DNA from: Vitreoscilla massiliensis
GTDB taxonomy: Bacteria > Pseudomonadota > Gammaproteobacteria > Burkholderiales > Neisseriaceae
Length of the DNA: 64,000 bases
Direction: 5' to 3'
Assembly: GCF_001457815.1 (NCBI RefSeq)
Contig: NZ_LN898221.1
Coordinates: forward strand, 825,053-889,052
Part shown: positions 59,273 to 64,000 of the stretch, in pieces
Position numbering within the stretch: the stretch's first letter is position 1
How the letters are laid out: every line of letters starts with the position of its first letter
The notes under the pieces: generated by a model
The model's database searches: none
The model's input: the letters and a program-made list of their open reading frames with translations, nothing else
Told to the model about the DNA's origin: nothing
Position numbers and translations under genes: made by a program

Positions 59273-60043
59273 ATGGACACAGAAAAGAAAAAAGGCTCTA
59301 GCGTAGAGCGGGTATTGCAATTGGTGGAAACCGTGGCCAAGTCGCCGCGCCCCATCAGCGCTGGCGATTTGGCGGCGATATTGGACATCCCCAAACCAAG
59401 CGTGCACCGCTTATTGCAGCAATTGCAGCAAACCGGTTTTTTGCAATTAGACTTACAAGGCAAGGTGATTTGCGGCCAACGCACCCACCAATTGGCCTTG
59501 AATTTGTGGCAAACCAGCCATTACCGCATCGAGCGCCAGGCCATCTTGCAATCCTTGGCCAGTGAAATCGGTGAAACAGTGGGCATTGCGGTAATGCACG
59601 ATTTGGACATCGTCTACATAGACCGCGTGTTGTCGAATTGGCCGCTGCAAATCTACCTGCCCGAAGGCATGCAAATCCCGATTTGGGCCAGCGCCAGCGG
59701 CAAATTGCTGTTGGCACAATTGCCACCCGAGCAATACACGCGCGTGGTCGACAAGCTGTCGATTTATGCCTTGACCACCAATACCCAAACCGACAGACAG
59801 CAATTGCTTGCCACCATTGCTCAGGCCAAGACCGAGCAATTGAGTGTGGACAATGAGGAATTCATCCCCGGCATGGTCGCCTTCGCCGTACCAATACCGA
59901 ATGGCGATGCGCCGCCGTTTGCAACCTTGTTCACGCATGGGCCAACAGTGCGCAAATCGCTGCCACAATTATTGGAATACGCACCGACCATGAGCCGCGC
60001 CGCCGCAGAATTGGCCGAGGTGTTTCGCAAGCAAGGGGCGTAA
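59273..60043 (+). CDS. IclR family transcriptional regulator
   Basis: A 256-residue protein with a winged HTH at residues 12-65 (VERVLQLVETVAKSPRPISA, DLAAILDIPKPSVHRLLQQL) and a ligand-binding IclR domain (GETVGIAVMHDLDIVYIDRV, PIWASASGKLLLAQLPPEQY, EEFIPGMVAFAVPIPNGDAP). The ATG at 59273 is chosen with an AGGA in the variant uptake word ACAGGACGCAT just upstream. It is divergent to Fe-ADH/mmsA, and likely regulates them in response to a carboxylic acid. A longer frame to 59234 would extend through the ribosome binding site. Confidence 0.93.
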   Translation: MDTEKKKGSSVERVLQLVETVAKSPRPISAGDLAAILDIPKPSVHRLLQQLQQTGFLQLDLQGKVICGQRTHQLALNLWQTSHYRIERQAILQSLASEIGETVGIAVMHDLDIVYIDRVLSNWPLQIYLPEGMQIPIWASASGKLLLAQLPPEQYTRVVDKLSIYALTTNTQTDRQQLLATIAQAKTEQLSVDNEEFIPGMVAFAVPIPNGDAPPFATLFTHGPTVRKSLPQLLEYAPTMSRAAAELAEVFRKQGA

Positions 60044-60073
60044 GCACAGGTTTTACCAGCCTGATTGAATAAC

Positions 60074-60117
60074 AAAAGCGGCCTGTAAACCGAAAAAACC
60101 GTTTACAGGCCGCTTTT
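60074..60117. terminator. Inverted DUS pair, shared terminator
   Basis: AAAAGCGGCCTGTAAACCG and CGGTTTACAGGCCGCTTTT form a 19-bp perfect class stem between convergent iclR and permease genes. Confidence 0.85.
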
Positions 60118-60137
60118 ACATCATGATGGCTCGTTGC

Positions 60138-61397
60138 TTAACCTTTAAAAGTGGGCAACCAACCAAATTGGGTCAAAATCTGCGCCACAATATTCACCAA
60201 TCCAAACAACAGCACAAACCACAACAAGGCTTTGCCGCCACCGAGTCGGTAATCGCTGGCTTTGCTCGCAAAGCGGCGGCGACTGGCAAACACCAACAAC
60301 ACTGGGATAATCGCCGTCCAAATCGCCGCGCCCAAGCCTACATAACCAATCACCGTCACAAAACCCGTTGGAAACACAATACACGCCACATACGGCGGGA
60401 TAAAGGTAATCAGTGCCGATTTAAAGCGGCCTGTACGGTTGGCAGGGAAATGGAACATATCGGCGGCGTAATCAAACAAGCCCAAAGACACGCCCAAGAA
60501 CGAGCTGACGATGGCCATAAACGCAAACGCGTTCAATACTTGGCTCAAGCCAGCGGTATCAATGTGCGAGGACAAGGCTTGCAACAACACCGGCACATCA
60601 CCACCAGCGGCGATAACCGGCGCAAACTCATGCCGTGGCAACACGCCTTGTACCGCCGTTTGCCACACGCAGTAAATCACCAAGGCGATTAAGGTGCCAC
60701 TGACAACGCTGGTGCGCACCTTATGGATGTTGTTTTGGTAATACGCCATCAAACTGGGCACGTTCATGTGAAAGCCAAACGAGGCCAAACACACCGGCAA
60801 CGCCACCCACACATACGGCAAATACACACTGCCCGCGCCTTGCGGCAAGGCATTCATCAAGGTGGCAACATTCAATTGATTGAGCATGCCGGTGACCGAG
60901 GTCAAAAAGGTGATGACCATGGCAATGATCAACACCGTCGACACGCGGTCTACCGCCTTGGTCGACCACCACACGCAAGCGGCAAACACCAGCATAAACG
61001 CCGTCGCCGCCACCTTGCCACTGGCCGCGCCCAAGCCCAATTTGGCCACGAACGGCTCGAGCATATTACCGCCGACAAAAATATACGCATACAGCAAAAT
61101 ATAGATTACCAACACAAACGCCAAGCCATTGATGACATTCCACACCGGGCCGAGCAAGTCTTTGACCAAGGTATTGAAACTTGCGCCTGCTGGATAATGC
61201 TGATTCGCTTCCATGATCATCAAACCCGACATGCACATGCAAAACCAAGTGTAGGCCATCACCAAAATCGAACCGACGTACCATACCCCTGCTGTTGCGG
61301 TGGGATTGGCAAACATGCCCGCCCCTATGGCCGTACCCGCAACTATCATCATACCGCCGACTAAAGGCGGCGTTTTTACTGCTAAATCTTGAGACAT
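60138..61397 (-). CDS. Aromatic amino acid permease (HAAAP family, Mtr/TyrP/TnaB-like)
   Basis: A 419-residue inner-membrane transporter of 11 helices. The N-terminal signature PLVGGMMIVAGTAIGAGMFA, the following YTWFCMCMSGLMIMEANQHY and SFGFHMNVPSLMAYYQNN blocks are HAAAP signatures as in Mtr (tryptophan) and TyrP. It imports an aromatic amino acid with protons, most likely tryptophan. The ATG at 61395-61397 has no strong ribosome binding site. A DUS-like word at 60427 encodes NRTGRFKS. Confidence 0.93.
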   Translation of the reverse strand: MSQDLAVKTPPLVGGMMIVAGTAIGAGMFANPTATAGVWYVGSILVMAYTWFCMCMSGLMIMEANQHYPAGASFNTLVKDLLGPVWNVINGLAFVLVIYILLYAYIFVGGNMLEPFVAKLGLGAASGKVAATAFMLVFAACVWWSTKAVDRVSTVLIIAMVITFLTSVTGMLNQLNVATLMNALPQGAGSVYLPYVWVALPVCLASFGFHMNVPSLMAYYQNNIHKVRTSVVSGTLIALVIYCVWQTAVQGVLPRHEFAPVIAAGGDVPVLLQALSSHIDTAGLSQVLNAFAFMAIVSSFLGVSLGLFDYAADMFHFPANRTGRFKSALITFIPPYVACIVFPTGFVTVIGYVGLGAAIWTAIIPVLLVFASRRRFASKASDYRLGGGKALLWFVLLFGLVNIVAQILTQFGWLPTFKG

Positions 61398-61715
61398 ATT
61401 GAAACAACTACTAAGAAAAGCCGATTATTTTAGCATAACAGCCATAATCATTTTATGCAGAACAAACCAGCAAGCCTTGCTTACACAGATGATTTCTTAT
61501 CAATAATTGCCGAAATAAATGACTTTACGCCACGATAGAGTAGCATACAGAAATAAATTGGACATATTGACCAATTAGTAATTTAACATTGATGGGATAT
61601 TGTTTTTAAGATTGACAATAAGATGGCGTTTGATTTACAGACCGCATGCAGCAATATCGAAATGCGGCCTGTAAACTTCACCATCAATGATGCCAAGCCT
61701 AGATACAAGCAAATG
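61398..61715. other. Intergenic region upstream of the aromatic permease
   Basis: No coding sequence is supported. AT-rich in its left part, with a pair of DUS-like words at about 61637-61674 (ACAGACCGCAT ... ATGCGGCCTGTAAAC, one degraded). Confidence 0.55.
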
Positions 61716-61753
61716 AAAACCCCCTTTACAGGCCGGCCTGTAAAGGGGGTTTT
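61716..61753. terminator. argG terminator made of two abutting head-to-head DUS
   Basis: AAAACCCCCTTTACAGGCC and GGCCTGTAAAGGGGGTTTT form a 38-bp perfect palindrome with no spacer. The C-runs outside the DUS have replaced its terminal GC. It lies 23 bases beyond the argG stop codon and ends in TTTT both ways. Confidence 0.9.
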
Positions 61754-61776
61754 GTTGTCTGACTTACTCAGACTTA

Positions 61777-63126
61777 TTAGTCTTCTTTATTACCCAATTG
61801 TGGCAAAGCAGAGCCTTGGCCCAAAGACAACAAACCAGCATTCGAATAGATGCCCAATTTGGCGCGGGTATCGACGATGTCCAAATTGCGCATGGTCAAT
61901 TGGCCGATGCGGTCGGCTGGACTGAACATAGAGTCGCCTTTTTCCATGGTCAAGCGTTCTGGTTGGTAAGTCAAATTGGCAGATTCGGTATTCAAGATAG
62001 AATAGTCGTTACCGCGACGCAATTCAATGGTCACTTCACCGGTGATGGCTTTTGCCACCCAGCGTTGTGCGGTTTCACGCAACATCAAGGCTTGTGAATC
62101 GAACCAGCGGCCTTGGTACAACAAACGACCCAAACGCAAACCGTTGATGCGGTATTGTTCGATGGTGTCTTCGTTGTGGATGCCAGTTACCAAACGCTCG
62201 TAAGCGATGTGCAACAATGCCATGCCCGGAGCTTCGTAAATGCCGCGAGATTTGGCTTCGATGATGCGGTTTTCGATTTGGTCAGACATGCCCAAGCCAT
62301 GACGGCCGCCGATGCGGTTGGCTTCCAAAATCAATTCCACAGCGTCGGTGAAGGTTTGACCATTCAAGGCAACCGGCATGCCTTCTTCAAAGCGCACGGT
62401 CACGGTTTCAGGTTTTACTTCCACATCGTCACGCCAGAAGGCCACGCCCATAATCGGCTCTACGATTTTGATGCCAGAATCCAAGTGTTCCAAGTCTTTG
62501 GCTTCGTGAGTCGCGCCCAACATATTAGAGTCTGTTGAATAGGCTTTTTCTTTTGACATTTTGTAGTCAAAGCCATTGTCGATTAAGAATTGCGACATTT
62601 CGGCACGGCCGCCCAATTCATCGATAAATACTTGGTCTAACCAAGGTTTGTAGATTTTCAAAGCGGGGTTGGTCAACAAACCGTAGCGGTAGAAACGCTC
62701 GATGTCGTTGCCTTTGTAAGTCGAACCGTCGCCCCAGATGTTAACATCGTCTTCTTTCATCGCCGACACCAACATGGTACCGGTCACGGCACGGCCCAAA
62801 GGCGTGGTATTGAAGTAAGTCACGCCCGCAGTAGAGATGTGGAACGCACCACATTGAATCGCGGCAATGCCTTCATGTGCCAATTGCAAGCGGCAATCAA
62901 TCAAACGCGCTTTCACTGCGCCATACGCTTCGGCTTTTTTAGGGATGGCGTTGTAATCGTCTTCGTCTGGTTGACCCAAGTTAGCGGTGTAAGCATAAGG
63001 CAAAGCACCTTTTTGCTTCATCCACAACAAAGCGGCTGAAGTGTCTAAACCACCCGAAAAAGCAATCCCTACTTTTTCACCGACTGGCACGTTTTGCAAA
63101 ATGGTTGCATTGGTAGATTGTGTCAT
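61777..63126 (-). CDS. argG: Argininosuccinate synthase
   Basis: ArgG joins citrulline and aspartate in arginine synthesis. The 449-residue protein is the long E. coli-type form (447 residues there): PP-loop GIAFSGGLDTSAALLWMK, TTPLGRAVTGTMLVSAMKED, IWGDGSTYKGNDIERFYRYG, and IGGRHGLGMSDQIENRIIEA. The ATG at 63124-63126 is preceded by a GCGATTCC/GGAATCGC dyad in the leader. It is monocistronic, with terminators on both sides. Confidence 0.97.
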   Translation of the reverse strand: MTQSTNATILQNVPVGEKVGIAFSGGLDTSAALLWMKQKGALPYAYTANLGQPDEDDYNAIPKKAEAYGAVKARLIDCRLQLAHEGIAAIQCGAFHISTAGVTYFNTTPLGRAVTGTMLVSAMKEDDVNIWGDGSTYKGNDIERFYRYGLLTNPALKIYKPWLDQVFIDELGGRAEMSQFLIDNGFDYKMSKEKAYSTDSNMLGATHEAKDLEHLDSGIKIVEPIMGVAFWRDDVEVKPETVTVRFEEGMPVALNGQTFTDAVELILEANRIGGRHGLGMSDQIENRIIEAKSRGIYEAPGMALLHIAYERLVTGIHNEDTIEQYRINGLRLGRLLYQGRWFDSQALMLRETAQRWVAKAITGEVTIELRRGNDYSILNTESANLTYQPERLTMEKGDSMFSPADRIGQLTMRNLDIVDTRAKLGIYSNAGLLSLGQGSALPQLGNKED

Positions 63127-63152
63127 CTGTACTGTCCGTTGAATTCATTAAC

Positions 63153-63173
63153 GCGATTCCAACTGGGAATCGC
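63153..63173 (-). promoter_or_regulatory. Dyad in the argG leader
   Basis: GCGATTCC-AACTG-GGAATCGC is an 8-bp perfect inverted repeat with a 5-base centre, 27 bases before the argG start codon. It does not resemble the ArgR box; it may be an operator for another regulator or an mRNA hairpin. Confidence 0.5.
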
Positions 63174-63202
63174 ACAAAGTCGTTATTATTGTCCGAATTG
63201 AC

Positions 63203-63250
63203 AAAAGCGTCCAGTTTACACAGCAAATTTTGTGTTTACAGGACGCTTTT
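63203..63250. terminator. Terminator with covarying variant uptake words
   Basis: AAAAGCGTCC (63203-63212) pairs with GGACGCTTTT (63241-63250). The right arm with the preceding TTTACA is the DUS changed to TTTACAGGACGC, and the left arm carries the matching change. It terminates the ABC permease gene. Confidence 0.75.
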
Positions 63251-63262
63251 AGCTGATTTATT

Positions 63263-63988
63263 TCAATGGCGATTGCGGTAGCGGTTAAAGTATTGTTCCA
63301 AACGCTCTTGGCCCAAGCCCAAAATCAAGCACACAATCCAGTAAATCAATGCCGCTTCGGCATACACCAATAAAAATTCATACGTGCGTGCGGCCACGGC
63401 TTGCGCCACCCGAAACAATTCGGTCACCAATACCAGCGATGCCAAAGAGGTGTCTTTGACCAAGGAAATAAAGGTATTGGACAAAGGCGGCACCGATACC
63501 GGCATCGCTTGAGGCAACACGATGTAGCGCAACACTTGGAAATACGACATGCCACCGGAGTAGCCCGCTTCCCATTGTCCTCGTTCCACCGACTCTATCG
63601 CCGCACGGATGATTTCCGACGCATACGCGCCCACATTCAAGGCAAACGCAATGATGGCCGTTGGAAACGGGTCCAGCGTCACCCCAACCGCAGGCAAGCC
63701 GTAGAAGATGATGAAAATCTGCACCAACATCGGCGTGCCGCGTATCATCGACACATACACGCGGGCGATGGCGTACAACACTTTTTTCCATGCGGCATCG
63801 CGTGGCATCACCCGCACCACCGCGGTCACGACCGCGATGATGAGACCGATAGCAAACGAGGCCAAAGCCAAGGGAATGGTGTATTGCAGCGTCGCCACCA
63901 CCATAGGCCAAAACGAGCTGATGAGAATATCAGCCCGCTCTGGTGTCATGAATGGCAAACTTGCCAATAGGTTATTTAACGCTGACAT
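63263..63988 (-). CDS. Amino acid ABC transporter permease (His/Glu/Gln/Arg/opine family)
   Basis: A 241-residue permease from the ATG at 63986-63988; an in-frame TTG at 63997 or one beyond the window edge is possible. It has about five helices, the start block LQYTIPLALASFAIGLIIAV, MIRGTPMLVQIFIIFYGLPA and the EAA loop EAGYSGGMSYFQVLRYIVLP that docks with an ATPase. The family includes cystine (TcyL/YecS), glutamine and arginine importers; the closest feel is the cystine type, at low certainty. Partner binding protein and ATPase would be just outside the window on the right. Confidence 0.9.
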   Translation of the reverse strand: MSALNNLLASLPFMTPERADILISSFWPMVVATLQYTIPLALASFAIGLIIAVVTAVVRVMPRDAAWKKVLYAIARVYVSMIRGTPMLVQIFIIFYGLPAVGVTLDPFPTAIIAFALNVGAYASEIIRAAIESVERGQWEAGYSGGMSYFQVLRYIVLPQAMPVSVPPLSNTFISLVKDTSLASLVLVTELFRVAQAVAARTYEFLLVYAEAALIYWIVCLILGLGQERLEQYFNRYRNRH

Positions 63989-64000
63989 CTTTACCAAAGT

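Noticed and set aside
60723..61364. Plus-strand frame of 213 residues within the aromatic permease gene
   Set aside because: Antisense to a well-conserved transporter, His/Arg-rich composition typical of a shadow frame.
1..64000. tRNA or rRNA genes, prophage, transposase or plasmid origin
   Set aside because: I saw no tRNA cloverleaf with CCA or T-loop pattern, no rRNA, and no transposase, integrase or replication initiator in any frame.

Overview
The window looks like chromosomal DNA of a betaproteobacterium of the family Neisseriaceae; I cannot name the genus. The main reason is a 10-12 bp word, GCGGCCTGTAA (or TTACAGGCCGC on the other strand), that occurs about once per kilobase (at least 60 copies by eye). 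It often forms inverted pairs just after genes. It has the layout and the CTG core of the Neisseriaceae DNA uptake sequence (DUS) but a spelling unlike the classical ATGCCGTCTGAA, so the cell is probably naturally competent with its own DUS dialect. Gene content (class Ia RNR with NrdR boxes, dapA-bamC, lemA-TPM, rdgB-hemW, HAAAP permease) fits a heterotrophic Gram-negative bacterium. I found no tRNA, rRNA, CRISPR array, transposase or prophage.

Layout: 1-3.1 kb holds a partial sugar transferase, a broken VIT/VWA/DUF2135 protein, a membrane protein and a PEBP protein. 3.3-7.3 kb is the nrdA-nrdB-ferredoxin operon with a sigma70-like promoter and two NrdR boxes. 7.3-9.05 kb is an AT-rich, apparently acquired two-gene cassette (unknown protein plus an Xre/ImmA-IrrE metallopeptidase). 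9.1-12 kb has a VF530-type protein, two tandem paralogous membrane proteins and a single-domain protoglobin behind a perfect FNR box. 12-17 kb has an ynfM/ynfL-like MFS/LysR pair, ribB under an FMN riboswitch, a DUF3817 protein and nadC with a palindromic operator candidate. 17-23 kb is gene-poor, with several imperfect repeats between an SDR, a lipoprotein, a GNAT, an exported protein and an FMN reductase.

23-29 kb carries an AGCS symporter, a DedA-rhodanese fusion, an orphan AT-rich gene, a siderophore-interacting flavoprotein and ybiT. 29-33.6 kb is a housekeeping run: dapA, bamC, a small membrane protein, rdgB, hemW, ridA. 34-46.7 kb holds an NlpE-like lipoprotein, an AAHS transporter, an SMR pump, bioB, an orphan RND pump, a DUS-containing 60-bp tandem array, a DUF445 protein, the lemA-TPM-TPM operon and benE. 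47-52.5 kb is a polyamine ABC transporter operon lacking its binding protein, ending in a PuuB-like oxidase, then a DOPA-dioxygenase-like protein and an acyltransferase. 52.7-64 kb contains a 30-residue membrane peptide, a second AGCS symporter, two unknown proteins, an IclR-linked Fe-alcohol dehydrogenase/methylmalonate-semialdehyde dehydrogenase operon, an aromatic amino acid permease, argG and an amino-acid ABC permease.

The parts most worth a second look are the AT-rich cassette at 7.3-9.05 kb, the DUS-bearing minisatellite at 41.5-41.95 kb, the FNR-box protoglobin, and the ways DUS copies have been reused as terminators, ribosome binding sites and protein C-termini.
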